Shown: positions 6,199 through 13,285, counted from the first letter of the stretch. The stretch is 13,356 bases of DNA from JABEVB01 sp049965775 (GCA_049965775.1 JBMFVX010000081.1:1-13356); one strand, 5' to 3'. Translations and numbers: made by a program. Notes: generated by a model not told the origin, from the letters alone.

Positions 6199-9100
6199 GC
6201 TGCACCTCCTCGGGTTTGCCGAGGCGTGCTTCTTGAGCCTGACGCTCCAGCGCGCGGCGATATTCGATGGGCATAACTTTGTGGAATTTGGCGAGGCTGG
6301 CATTCCAGTTTGCCAAAATGCCCGCGGCCACGCTGCTTTGCGTATAGCGGGCGTGTTCTTCAATCATGGTTTTGAGTTCCTGTATGTCTTCCGGTTGGAC
6401 CAGCTTTTCCAGATCTACCATCGCGAGGTTGCATCGCTGCAAAAACTGTTCATCCGGGTCGAACACGTATGCAATGCCGCCCGACATGCCGGCTGCAAAG
6501 TTGCGTCCGGTGGGGCCGAGAATGGCTACCCGTCCGCCAGTCATATATTCGCACCCATGATCGCCGGTACCTTCAACCACCGCCGATGCGCCCGAGTTGC
6601 GGACGGCAAAGCGTTCGCCGGCGACTCCGCGGAAAAATGCTTTGCCGCTGGTAGCGCCGTAGAGCACGGTATTGCCGATAAGGATATTTTCTTCAGGCTT
6701 AAAGGTGCTGGCGCGGTCGGGGTAGACGGCGATGATGCCGCCCGAAAGTCCCTTGCCAACATAATCGTTGGCGTCGCCTTCAAGTTCGATAAACACGCCG
6801 CGAGCGAGCCATGCACCCAGGCTTTGGCCGGCCGAGCCGCGGAGCGAAATGTGAATGGTATCTTCCGGCAGGCCGGTGTCGCCGTAGGCCTTGGCGATTT
6901 CATGGCTGAGCATGGTGCCCACGGTGCGGTTAATGTTTTTAACACGGTAGGAAAGCTTGACCGATTTGCCGGTGTCTATGGCGGTACGGGCATCGCGGAT
7001 GATGGTCTGGTCGAGCACATTTTCCAGGCCGTGATCTTGAGCTTTGGTGGCGTACACGCCGACATTTTCGTGCATTTTGTGCGCTGGTGTGAGAATGGGC
7101 GTCAGGTCGAGACCCTGGGTTTTCCAATGTTGAATCGCTGCGCCAACTTCCAGAACATCCACCCGGCCGATCATATCCTGCAGCTTGCGAAAACCGAGCT
7201 GCGCCATCAGTTCGCGTACTTCTTCGGCAACAAGGAAGAAGTAGTTGACGACATGTTCGGGCTTGCCGGCAAACTTTTTCCGCAGGACGGGGTCCTGCGT
7301 GGCAATACCGACGGGGCAGGTGTTAAGGTGGCATACGCGCATCATGATGCAGCCCATGGCCACGAGCGGTACGGTTGAAAAGCCGAACTCCTCGGCTCCG
7401 AGCAATGCGCCGATGACAACATCGCGTCCGGTTTTAAGCTGGCCATCCACCTGCACGACAATGCGGCTGCGCAAGTCGTTAAGGACGAGGGTTTGGTGCG
7501 TTTCAGCCAGACCCAGTTCCCAAGGTGTGCCGGCATGTTTGATGCTGGTGAGGGGCGATGCGCCGGTGCCGCCGTCGTGGCCGGCGATCAGTACATGGTC
7601 GGCATGCGCCTTCGAAACACCGGCGGCGACGGTTCCAACGCCAACCTCGGCAACCAGCTTAACGCTGATGCGGGCCTTGGGATTGGAGTTTTTGAGGTCG
7701 TAAATGAGCTGCGCCAGGTCTTCAATGGAGTAGATGTCGTGATGCGGCGGCGGGCTGATGAGCTGCACGCCGGGTGTGGCATGGCGCAATTTGCCGATGT
7801 ACCGGTCAACCTTGTGGCCGGGCAACTGACCGCCTTCGCCGGGTTTGGCTCCCTGAGCCATTTTAATCTGGAGTTCATCGGCGTTGGTAAGGTAGTTGAT
7901 GGTGACGCCAAAGCGGGCGCTGGCCACCTGTTTAATGGCCGAGCGACGCCAATCTCCGTTGGGATCGCGTTTGAAACGCCGGACATCTTCGCCCCCCTCG
8001 CCGGTATTGGACTTGCCGCCGATGCGGTTCATGGCAATTGCGAGGGTTTCATGTGCTTCGGTGGATATTGAGCCGAGGCTCATGGCTCCGGTGACAAACC
8101 GTTTGACGATTTCAGCGGCAGGCTCCACTTCTTCAAGCGGGACCGGGGCTAGATTATTTTTGAAGCTAAAAAGCCCACGCAGGGTGCACAAATGCCCCGC
8201 CTGGTTGTTAATGATTTGGGCGTAGCGTTTGTACGCTTCACGGCTGTTGCTGCGGGCGGCTTCCTGCACGTAGGCGATGGTTTCAGGATTGAGCAGGTGC
8301 TGCTCGCCATCTTTTCGCCAGGCATATTGGCCGCCGTCGGGCAATACGGGCAGTCGCACGGCATCAGCTCCCCGCGGGAAGCCGATGGCATGGCGACGCA
8401 GAGCCTCCTGGGCAAGCGCCTCAAGTTTGACACCATCTATTTTAGAAATTGTGCCGACAAAGCAGCGTTCAATAACCTCACGATGCAAGCCGACGGATTC
8501 AAAAATCTGGGCGCCCTTGTAGCTTTGCAGCGTGGAGATGCCCATTTTGCTCATGACTTTGAGGATGCCTTTGCCAACCGCCTTGATATAGTTTTTGGCG
8601 ATTTTTTCATCGTCAAGCTTGGCATCGAGTGTGCCTTCGCGCTTGAGGCTCCAAAGCACGTCAAATGCGAGGTAAGGATTGATGGCATCGGCCCCATAGC
8701 CCACAAGCAGACAGTGATGGTGCACTTCGCGGGCTTCGCCGGTTTCAATAACAATGCCAACGCGGGTGCGCGTGCCTTGGCGCACGAGGTGGTGGTGTAC
8801 GGCCCCGCAGGCAATGAGGGCGGGTATTGCAACGCGATTTTCGGCAAGACCGCGGTCCGAGAGAATAATAAGGCTGCAGCCCGCGGCAATTGCTTTGCCG
8901 GCCTGACGGCAAATATCATCGAGGGCCAGGGAAAGACCCTGTGGGCCGGCTGCTCGATCGAATACGGCGTCAATGACCTGACTTCGCCAACCGCGGTAAT
9001 TGAGTTCTTTAAGCTGGGCCAACTCGGCATTGGTAAGAATTGGCTGCGGCAGCAGCAGGCGATGGCAGTTGGCCGCGGTCGCCGCGAGCAGGTTTTGCTC

Positions 9101-10765
9101 GGGCCCGACGTAACATTCGAGGCTCATGACAATAGATTCTTTATCGGAATCCAGCGGTGGATTTGTCACCTGAGCGAAGGTTTGCTTGAAATAGTCGTAC
9201 AACATGCGCGGCTGGTCGCTCAGACAGGCGAGTGCGGCATCGTTGCCCATCGAGCCAATCGGCTCAAGGCCGGTGGCTGCCATGGGCGCCATGAGTTTGT
9301 AAACATCTTCCGTGGTGTAGCCCAGGCATTGGGCGCGGTGCAGCAAGGCATCGGGATCAAACTCCGGAACGCGCGCCGGCGGCGGCAGTTCGCCAAGCTC
9401 CAGTCGCTGCTCTTTTAGCCATTGGCCGTACGGATGTTCCGATGCAAGCTGAGCCTTAAGCTCACCGTCGTTGATGATGCGGCCCTGGGCGAAGTCAACC
9501 AGGAACATGCGACCCGGCTGCAGGCGGCCTTTGCTGACCACATCTTGCGGTGGAATATCGAGAACGCCTACTTCGCTGGCCATGATGACCAGATCGTCGC
9601 GGGTAACGTAGTAGCGGCTTGGCCGCAGGCCGTTGCGGTCGAGCACGGCGCCGATGTAGTGGCCGTCGGTAAACGCGACCGATGCCGGCCCATCCCACGG
9701 TTCCATCAGGCAAGCATGGTATTCATAAAATGCGCGGCGTCGCGGATCCATGGATTCGTGATTTTGCCATGCTTCCGGAATCATCATCATGACCGCGTGC
9801 GGCAGGCTGCGGCCCGTGTGCAGCAGCATCTCAAGGCAGTTGTCGAACTCACCGGAGTCCGAGCTGTCCGGCTCGATGACGGGCTTGATGTACTCAATGT
9901 CGCCGGCGAACAGCGGTGTTTGAAACATTGCTTCGCGGGCCTTCATCCAGTTGATGTTGCCGCGGCGGGTGTTGATTTCGCCGTTGTGGGCCATGAAACG
10001 CATCGGCTGGGCGCGGTCCCAGGATGGAAACGTGTTGGTGCTGAAACGCGAATGCACCAGCGCCAGGTGGCTTACATAGTCGGGATCGGTAATGTCAGCC
10101 CGGAAGTACTGCTTTACCTGAAGCGAGGTAAGCTGCCCCTTGTAAATAAGCACTTTGGTGGAAAGGCTGCAGATATAAAACAACCGGGCTTCGGGCAGGC
10201 CGGTTTGGCGTATCTCGGCGGTGGCGCGCTTGCGCAGCATGTACAATGAACGTTCAAGCGCTTCGCCATCCTGCCCGGCGGCGCCTTGAATAAAGATCAT
10301 GCGCATCACCGGTTCGGTGCGCAGGGCCGATGGGCCGATCATGGAATTATCCACCGGCACATTGCGCCAGCCCAGAAGCTTCAGCCGCAGTTGCCCGGCC
10401 AAAAGTTCGACGGTGCGTTCGCATTGGAGTCGCTGGGCCGCATCGCGCGGGAGAAAGACAATGCCGGTGCCGTACCGGCCGGCTTGCGGCAGTTGAAGTT
10501 GGGCGTCGCGGAGCGCGACCTTTTCAAGAAACGGGTGGGGCAGGCTGGTGAGTATACCCGCGCCATCGCCGGTGTTTTCTTCACAGCCGCAGGCGCCGCG
10601 GTGCTCCATATGTTCGAGCATCGTAAGGGCCTGGAGCACAATATCGTGACTCTTTTTGCCCTTGATGTGCGCAATAAAGCCCACACCACAACTGTCGTGT
10701 TCCTGGCTTGGATCATACAGCCCTTGTTGAGGCGGCAACCCGGCCGGAAATCCGGCGATATTCAA
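6191..10765 (-). CDS. gltB: Glutamate synthase large subunit
   Basis: Alpha subunit of glutamate synthase, 1524 aa. The class-II amidotransferase domain releases ammonia from glutamine. The ammonia is channelled to the FMN site, where 2-oxoglutarate is aminated and reduced. Nucleophile C26 (H-D-S-C-G-V-G-F) becomes N-terminal after loss of a 25-residue propeptide. The FMN-domain signature around residues 1030-1110 includes A-G-H-D-G-G-T-G-A-S-P. The 3Fe-4S cysteines are C1139, C1145 and C1150 (C-I-M-M-R-V-C-H-L-N-T-C). The C-terminal glycine-rich beta-helix contains G-S-A-G-Q-S-L-G near 1310. The start is TTG at 10765, set by GGAGGT 7 nt upstream; no ATG fits. It is the first gene of gltB-gltD, and no internal break is seen. 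Confidence 0.96.
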   Translation of the reverse strand: MNIAGFPAGLPPQQGLYDPSQEHDSCGVGFIAHIKGKKSHDIVLQALTMLEHMEHRGACGCEENTGDGAGILTSLPHPFLEKVALRDAQLQLPQAGRYGTGIVFLPRDAAQRLQCERTVELLAGQLRLKLLGWRNVPVDNSMIGPSALRTEPVMRMIFIQGAAGQDGEALERSLYMLRKRATAEIRQTGLPEARLFYICSLSTKVLIYKGQLTSLQVKQYFRADITDPDYVSHLALVHSRFSTNTFPSWDRAQPMRFMAHNGEINTRRGNINWMKAREAMFQTPLFAGDIEYIKPVIEPDSSDSGEFDNCLEMLLHTGRSLPHAVMMMIPEAWQNHESMDPRRRAFYEYHACLMEPWDGPASVAFTDGHYIGAVLDRNGLRPSRYYVTRDDLVIMASEVGVLDIPPQDVVSKGRLQPGRMFLVDFAQGRIINDGELKAQLASEHPYGQWLKEQRLELGELPPPARVPEFDPDALLHRAQCLGYTTEDVYKLMAPMAATGLEPIGSMGNDAALACLSDQPRMLYDYFKQTFAQVTNPPLDSDKESIVMSLECYVGPEQNLLAATAANCHRLLLPQPILTNAELAQLKELNYRGWRSQVIDAVFDRAAGPQGLSLALDDICRQAGKAIAAGCSLIILSDRGLAENRVAIPALIACGAVHHHLVRQGTRTRVGIVIETGEAREVHHHCLLVGYGADAINPYLAFDVLWSLKREGTLDAKLDDEKIAKNYIKAVGKGILKVMSKMGISTLQSYKGAQIFESVGLHREVIERCFVGTISKIDGVKLEALAQEALRRHAIGFPRGADAVRLPVLPDGGQYAWRKDGEQHLLNPETIAYVQEAARSNSREAYKRYAQIINNQAGHLCTLRGLFSFKNNLAPVPLEEVEPAAEIVKRFVTGAMSLGSISTEAHETLAIAMNRIGGKSNTGEGGEDVRRFKRDPNGDWRRSAIKQVASARFGVTINYLTNADELQIKMAQGAKPGEGGQLPGHKVDRYIGKLRHATPGVQLISPPPHHDIYSIEDLAQLIYDLKNSNPKARISVKLVAEVGVGTVAAGVSKAHADHVLIAGHDGGTGASPLTSIKHAGTPWELGLAETHQTLVLNDLRSRIVVQVDGQLKTGRDVVIGALLGAEEFGFSTVPLVAMGCIMMRVCHLNTCPVGIATQDPVLRKKFAGKPEHVVNYFFLVAEEVRELMAQLGFRKLQDMIGRVDVLEVGAAIQHWKTQGLDLTPILTPAHKMHENVGVYATKAQDHGLENVLDQTIIRDARTAIDTGKSVKLSYRVKNINRTVGTMLSHEIAKAYGDTGLPEDTIHISLRGSAGQSLGAWLARGVFIELEGDANDYVGKGLSGGIIAVYPDRASTFKPEENILIGNTVLYGATSGKAFFRGVAGERFAVRNSGASAVVEGTGDHGCEYMTGGRVAILGPTGRNFAAGMSGGIAYVFDPDEQFLQRCNLAMVDLEKLVQPEDIQELKTMIEEHARYTQSSVAAGILANWNASLAKFHKVMPIEYRRALERQAQEARLGKPEEVQHG
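6199..6210 (-). promoter_or_regulatory. Strong gltD ribosome binding site inside the gltB 3' end
   Basis: AGGAGG at 6210-6205, 6 nt before the gltD ATG, lies within the last codons of gltB. The gltB stop TAA (6193-6191) falls just inside gltD, giving the 8-nt overlap ATGGGTAA. This is a typical arrangement for coupled, near-equimolar synthesis of the two subunits. Confidence 0.75.
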
Positions 10766-10787
10766 TGTAATGACCTCCGTATGAGGT
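10763..10787 (-). promoter_or_regulatory. gltB ribosome site in a small hairpin, with TTG start
   Basis: On the minus strand GGAGGT (10778-10773) precedes TTG (10765-10763) by 7 nt. ACCTC just upstream (10787-10783) is complementary to GAGGT of that site with a 5-nt loop, so the Shine-Dalgarno can be masked by a 5-bp stem. A very strong site with a weak start codon and a masking stem suggests translational tuning, though so short a stem may be incidental. Confidence 0.45.
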
Positions 10788-10832
10788 TATGCCCTCGAAA
10801 CTCACGCAACGGCTTTTCTCCACCTGGCCGCC

Positions 10833-10853
10833 TGCATCGTCTGCAAAGATGCA
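10833..10853 (-). promoter_or_regulatory. Hairpin in the gltB leader
   Basis: TGCATC and GATGCA form a perfect 6-bp stem with a 9-nt loop, just downstream of the predicted transcription start and about 70 nt before the gltB start codon. No T-run follows, so it is not a classic attenuator. It could be a 5' stabilising hairpin or part of a larger leader fold. Confidence 0.3.
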
Positions 10854-10861
10854 AGTCCTTT

Positions 10862-10890
10862 ATCTTATCTTTTTTTGGCAGTAGCGGCAA
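10862..10890 (-). promoter_or_regulatory. Candidate sigma-70 promoter of gltBD
   Basis: Minus-strand TTGCCG (10890-10885), exactly 17 nt, then TAAGAT (10867-10862); each hexamer matches consensus at four of six positions. The spacer contains a run of seven A residues. Transcription would start near 10855, leaving a leader of about 90 nt. Confidence 0.45.
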
Positions 10891-11023
10891 CCAGCTCGCG
10901 GGCGGCCGGAACGGTAAAACGGGTTGTGTCGAACAGGGCTTGGGTGTACCGGCGCGGCGCTGTGCGGCACCGGGCAAATGGCTGGCGGACAGGGCGGCAT
11001 TATGCTAGTATTTTTACGCAGCA
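10891..11023. other. Divergent gap between gltB promoter and tRNA-Val
   Basis: GC-rich intergenic DNA with no convincing gene. TATGCT (11001-11006) or TAGTAT (11006-11011) may be the -10 of the tRNA promoter, but I see no good -35 for either. Confidence 0.3.
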
Positions 11024-11097
11024 GGGCGGTTAGCTCAGTTGGTTAGAGCGCATGCATGACACGCATGAGGTCACAGGTTCGAACCCTGTACTGCCCA
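11024..11097 (+). tRNA. tRNA-Val, anticodon GAC
   Basis: A complete cloverleaf of 74 nt. The acceptor GGGCGGT pairs with ACTGCCC (one G-T). The D arm is GCTC/GAGC, and the anticodon stem CATGC/GCATG encloses loop ATGACAC with anticodon GAC at 11058-11060. The T arm is ACAGG-TTCGAAC-CCTGT, and the discriminator base is A. The 3' CCA is not encoded, so a CCA-adding enzyme is needed. It reads the valine codon GUC. It marks the boundary between the conserved gltBD side and the mobile-element-rich side, and tRNA genes are common integration targets, though I find no duplicated 3' end in this window. Confidence 0.96.
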
Positions 11098-11134
11098 GTT
11101 TCTCGTTTTGTACACTTTCGCATGTATCAGCATT

Positions 11135-11157
11135 GCCCAGTAAATATTGGGCTTTTT
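11135..11157 (+). terminator. Rho-independent terminator of tRNA-Val
   Basis: GCCCAG (11135-11140) pairs with TTGGGC (11147-11152), including one G-T pair, around TAAATA, followed at once by five T residues. It lies 37 nt past the tRNA end. Confidence 0.65.
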
Positions 11158-11221
11158 GCATGGCGGCATCCTCGCCTTGCGGCTCGGTGAAAGTACTTGC
11201 GGCATCATACTGCATCGCTTT

Positions 11222-11566
11222 TTACAGCGCGCTGCACCGCCCGTTTTGCACGTCGCAAACCGCCCGCTTAAGGGCCCCGTCGCCTTCGGTGCTCATGACG
11301 TAATGATGGGCGGCAAGACGCGAGTTTGTCGGCGTTCGATAGATTCTCTGCAGTGTATTTCGCCTGTCAAACGGCTCATTTGTGCGGCCAGGAACCGCCT
11401 GCCGGTGCGCGAACCGCCCCAATCTTCCGGTAGGCCGGCCAACTGGTGTATCCAGTGGTAGGTTGGCCGGCGGCGTGATTGACTTGATGGCTACAAAATG
11501 CAACACGCCATCGCGGTCAACGTTCAAAATCAATTCATTCTGAACCCGGCTCGCCATGTGCTCCAT
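11222..11566 (-). CDS. Doubtful hypothetical ORF, 114 aa
   Basis: I do not recognise this protein. Its first third reads like ordinary coding sequence (N-E-L-I-L-N-V-D-R-D-G-V-L-H-F-V-A-I-K-S). The rest is rich in Arg, Pro and Thr and looks low in structure. The start has no well-spaced ribosome site: GGAG lies only 3 nt before the second ATG. It is on the same strand as the small gene at 11675-11866, 108 nt downstream of it, and could be a remnant or a second gene of that unit. It carries the 10-bp inverted repeat inside it. Confidence 0.22.
   Translation of the reverse strand: MEHMASRVQNELILNVDRDGVLHFVAIKSITPPANLPLDTPVGRPTGRLGRFAHRQAVPGRTNEPFDRRNTLQRIYRTPTNSRLAAHHYVMSTEGDGALKRAVCDVQNGRCSAL
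11434..11471. repeat. Perfect 10-bp inverted repeat with 18-nt loop
   Basis: GCCGGCCAAC (11434-11443) is the exact reverse complement of GTTGGCCGGC (11462-11471). The loop contains a further small pairing, CTGG with CCAG. No T-run follows on either strand. It could be an element end, a REP-like sequence or a protein site. Confidence 0.55.
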
Positions 11567-11674
11567 AGTCTAAATCGCAGACGTGAATCATCAGACCTCA
11601 AATGAACCCACCGCGTGACATGTCTCAGCCGGAACTTACACAGTCGTTGGGCGCGGCATACACCAATATCGAGG

Positions 11675-11866
11675 TCAGGTCTTCTCGTTCGAAATGTTGG
11701 CCTGTATTGCTGCAATGATCGCGTCGGCCCATCCGATATAGTCGCCAATTTTATCCTTAAGTAGTGCGACCTCTTTCCTGGTTAATCTCCGGCCAAGCTC
11801 ATCTTCGGCAATAGTCTGTAGATCCGCCACGTTTAATGAGTATATGATCCGATCGTCTGAACGCAT
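11675..11866 (-). CDS. Small conserved-looking hypothetical protein, 63 aa
   Basis: The protein starts M-R-S-D-D-R-I-I-Y-S-L-N-V-A-D-L-Q-T-I-A and continues with R-L-T-R-K-E-V, then K-I-G-D-Y-I-G-W-A-D-A-I, ending in a charged tail. The spacing and the D-Y-I-x-W-x-x-A-I motif resemble small uncharacterised bacterial proteins; I cannot name a family with a function. It appears cytosolic and helical, with no signal peptide or membrane segment. I chose the ATG at 11866 because GGAG (11876-11873) precedes it by 6 nt; the ATG at 11878 four codons upstream overlaps that GGAG and has no site of its own. It has its own promoter and tandem repeats upstream and lies between the tRNA and the transposase relics, so it is plausibly mobile-element cargo. 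Confidence 0.6.
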   Translation of the reverse strand: MRSDDRIIYSLNVADLQTIAEDELGRRLTRKEVALLKDKIGDYIGWADAIIAAIQANISNEKT

Positions 11867-11886
11867 ATAGGTCTCCATAAAAGATT

Positions 11887-11915
11887 TTCAAATATTCAAT
11901 GCCACTTCAAATATT
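11887..11915 (-). repeat. Two 10-bp direct repeats in the leader of the small gene
   Basis: TTCAAATATT occurs at 11887-11896 and 11906-11915 (AATATTTGAA on the coding strand), 19 bp start to start, close to two helical turns. Both lie between the predicted promoter and the start codon, 21 nt or more before the ATG. This is the spacing expected of an operator bound cooperatively on one face of the helix. Confidence 0.45.
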
Positions 11916-11970
11916 GCCGTGTAGTTCTGCAAGCATTGCTATCTCACCACATGACCCAGTGCGGTGTCTA

Positions 11971-12000
11971 ATTATACCGTTTGCGGTAAGAATTGAAGTA
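11971..12000 (-). promoter_or_regulatory. Promoter of the small gene, overlapping a 5-bp hairpin
   Basis: The minus strand has a perfect TATAAT at 11976-11971. The -35 region, 17 nt upstream, is near ACTTCA (11999-11994) and weak. TACCG (11975-11979) pairs with CGGTA (11984-11988) around a 4-nt loop and overlaps the -10 edge, a possible repressor site. The leader to ATG 11866 would be about 98 nt. The context C-G-G-TATAAT-T is shared with the prenyl-synthase promoter. Confidence 0.45.
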
Positions 12001-12062
12001 TTGATCGTGGTGCTGCGGTGCCACCCGGGCGACCCGGCAGTGCTGCCGCTGGCCGAGGTGAA

Positions 12063-12083
12063 CCACGCGGCTTAACCGCGTGG
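12063..12083. repeat. Perfect 8-bp hairpin, IS200/IS605-end-like
   Basis: CCACGCGG and CCGCGTGG form a perfect 8-bp stem with a 5-nt loop CTTAA. Hairpins of this CACGCG type are often seen at ends of IS200/IS605 elements and in related REP sequences. Just upstream, GC-rich pairing is also possible (CCGGG-CGA-CCCGG within 12020-12040). No TnpA or TnpB coding remains in the window, and no T-run makes it a clear terminator. Confidence 0.45.
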
Positions 12084-12157
12084 CTTGTTGTTGGGCGACG
12101 TTCAATTGTGCCTCAAATTTTGGCCGCTTGCAGTATAGATGGCCTATATTAAACCGC

Positions 12158-12595
12158 CTACGCTTCCACCAGCGCCCGCCGGGTTCGTTGAATGTTCACC
12201 GGTATCGCTTGGCCGTCGGCCCAGCAGCGACAGGGCCGGTGATGAGCGTTGTGGTGTGCAAGGTGCTTCTCAATATCCGCCACCGGCTCGCGAACACCGC
12301 CAAAACTACCATCGCGTAGGGCCTCCGTAGCTAAGTCGGTGAAGAATCCTTCCATCAGACTTATTCATGAACTGTTGGTCGGCGTGGCATGAATTGTGGA
12401 AGCGCCGATTTTTGGCAAGCCACGCACGGACTACCGGGTACTTGTGCGTACTGTCGTAATCAGCGATTGGGTGCGGATCAAGGTCACGCGGTTTCCACCG
12501 ATCGATGTGCGTAAAAAGGCGAAGCAATTTGATGTGAAGACGTTTTTGCCCCCTCTGGTTAATCATCGCGTCTGCGGTACTCGGCCCTCGTCCTA
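12158..12595 (-). pseudogene. IS630-family transposase, C-terminal relic
   Basis: About 145 codons of the catalytic C-terminal part remain. Reading down the minus strand, one frame gives K-L-L-R-L-F-T-H-I-D-R, then I-A-D-Y-D-S-T-H-K with the second catalytic Asp, then V-R-A-W-L-A-K-N-R-R-F-H. At about 12395 the homology moves to another frame (I-H-A-T-P-T-N-S-S), hits TGA at 12367-12365 where the family has Trp, and continues M-E-G-F-F-T-D-L-A with the catalytic Glu through A-L-V-E-A and a stop at 12158. So there is one frameshift and one nonsense codon. The N-terminal half is missing, cut at about 12596 where the IS1182-type element seems to begin. Family assignment is from recalled motifs. 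Confidence 0.72.
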
Positions 12596-12647
12596 GGAGC
12601 CTGTCCAAGTAATCCGCATTCCAGCGAGGATAATGTTTGTTAACGTC

Positions 12648-12676
12648 TTGAGGTAGAGTCATATATATGATATAAT
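12648..12676 (+). promoter_or_regulatory. Promoter of the IS1182-type transposase
   Basis: TTGAGG (12648-12653), a 17-nt AT-rich spacer and a perfect TATAAT (12671-12676). Transcription would start at about 12683, before the AGGAG ribosome site at 12699-12703. This is among the best promoters in the window. Confidence 0.6.
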
Positions 12677-12712
12677 ATTACAAAGATCACCCGGTATCAG
12701 GAGTTGTCATCA

Positions 12713-13285
12713 ATGGGAAAAACCTATCGAGCATGGAATCCCCGCCAGTCTTGGCTTCTACCGCCTTCGCCACAGGATTGGATGCCGGAGGGGGATTTGG
12801 TCTATTTTCTCATGGATGTCGTGGAAACGCTGGATATTTCTTCGATTACCGCGGTTTATGAAAAGAGCGACCGTGGTTTTCCGCCGTTTCATCCTCGGAT
12901 GATGCTGGGCCTGTTGATCTACAGCTATGCCATGGGTGTGCGTTCCTCTCGGCAGATTGCCCAACGCTGTCGGCGGGATGTGGGATGGCGGGTGATTGTG
13001 GGGGAGGATATTCCGGACTTTCGTACCCTCAGCGGGTTCCGGCAGATGCATTTACAGGCGTTTTCGGCCCTGTTTTTGGAGGTATTGAGAATATGCCAGG
13101 CTGCCGGGCTGGTGAAACTGGGACACCTGGCACTTGATGGCTCCAAGGTGAAGGCTAATGCCAGTCGGCATAAGGCCATGAGTTATGGTCGGATGGTGGC
13201 TGAAGAATTGCGGTTAAAGGGAGAGATTGCCGCGCTACTTCAGCAGGCCGAGTCCCAAGATGCCATCGAGGACGCCCAACCATAG
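12713..13285 (+). pseudogene. IS1182-type transposase, truncated N-terminal part
   Basis: DDE transposase for cut-and-paste movement, 190 aa present against a usual length of roughly 450-500. The N-terminal helical domain (L-L-P-P-S, then P-P-F-H-P-R-M-M-L-G-L-L-I-Y-S-Y and G-V-R-S-S-R-Q-I-A) is followed by P-D-F-R-T and the first catalytic Asp D142 in L-D-G-S-K-V-K-A-N-A-S. The coiled segment E-E-L-R-L-K-G-E-I-A-A-L-L-Q-Q-A follows, and the frame ends D-A-Q-P-stop, where the family would continue to the second Asp and the Glu. No frame after 13285 resumes that sequence. ATG 12713 is chosen over an in-frame TTG at 12704 because AGGAG lies 9 nt before it. The fragment is catalytically dead unless completed in trans. 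Confidence 0.8.

Larger units (their letters stand above)
11158..11674. other. Gene-poor stretch after the tRNA
   Basis: No recognised gene. The only notable open frame is the uncertain minus-strand one at 11222-11566. A perfect 10-bp inverted repeat lies at 11434-11471. The rest shows no family signature in any frame and may be decayed mobile DNA. Confidence 0.4.
12596..13285 (+). mobile_element. Truncated IS1182-type insertion sequence
   Basis: The proposed left end is GAGCCTGTCCAAGTAA starting near 12597. The GRGCCTGTCC pattern resembles terminal repeats of IS5/IS1182-group elements, and IS630 homology stops at this same point. About 100 bp of leader, a promoter and the transposase 5' part follow. 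The element loses homology at 13285, so its right end is absent from this window. Confidence 0.5.

Noticed and set aside
6199..6363. 55-residue N-terminal extension of GltD
   Set aside because: This stretch encodes the GltB C-terminus in another frame, and the family start with AGGAGG is at 6198.
6185..10249. Several long plus-strand open frames (up to 408 codons) opposite gltB
   Set aside because: All mirror the gltB reading frame, share no family motifs and lack consistent ribosome sites. The intact gltB motifs on the minus strand explain the region.
10762..10977. 71-codon minus-strand frame across the gltB promoter and leader
   Set aside because: Arg/Pro-rich with no ribosome site or family pattern. 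It overlaps the promoter and ends at the gltB start.
11092..11141. TGCCCAGT at the tRNA 3' end and again at 11134, as a possible att duplication
   Set aside because: Eight bases is too short, and the second copy is the left arm of the terminator hairpin.
11030..11303. Short frames overlapping the tRNA on both strands, one containing a G-F-E-P-V-T-S type peptide
   Set aside because: They are translations of the tRNA-Val gene itself, a well-known source of false small proteins.
12396..12596. Plus-strand 66-codon frame opposite the IS630 relic
   Set aside because: It is antisense to the transposase homology and has no recognisable content.
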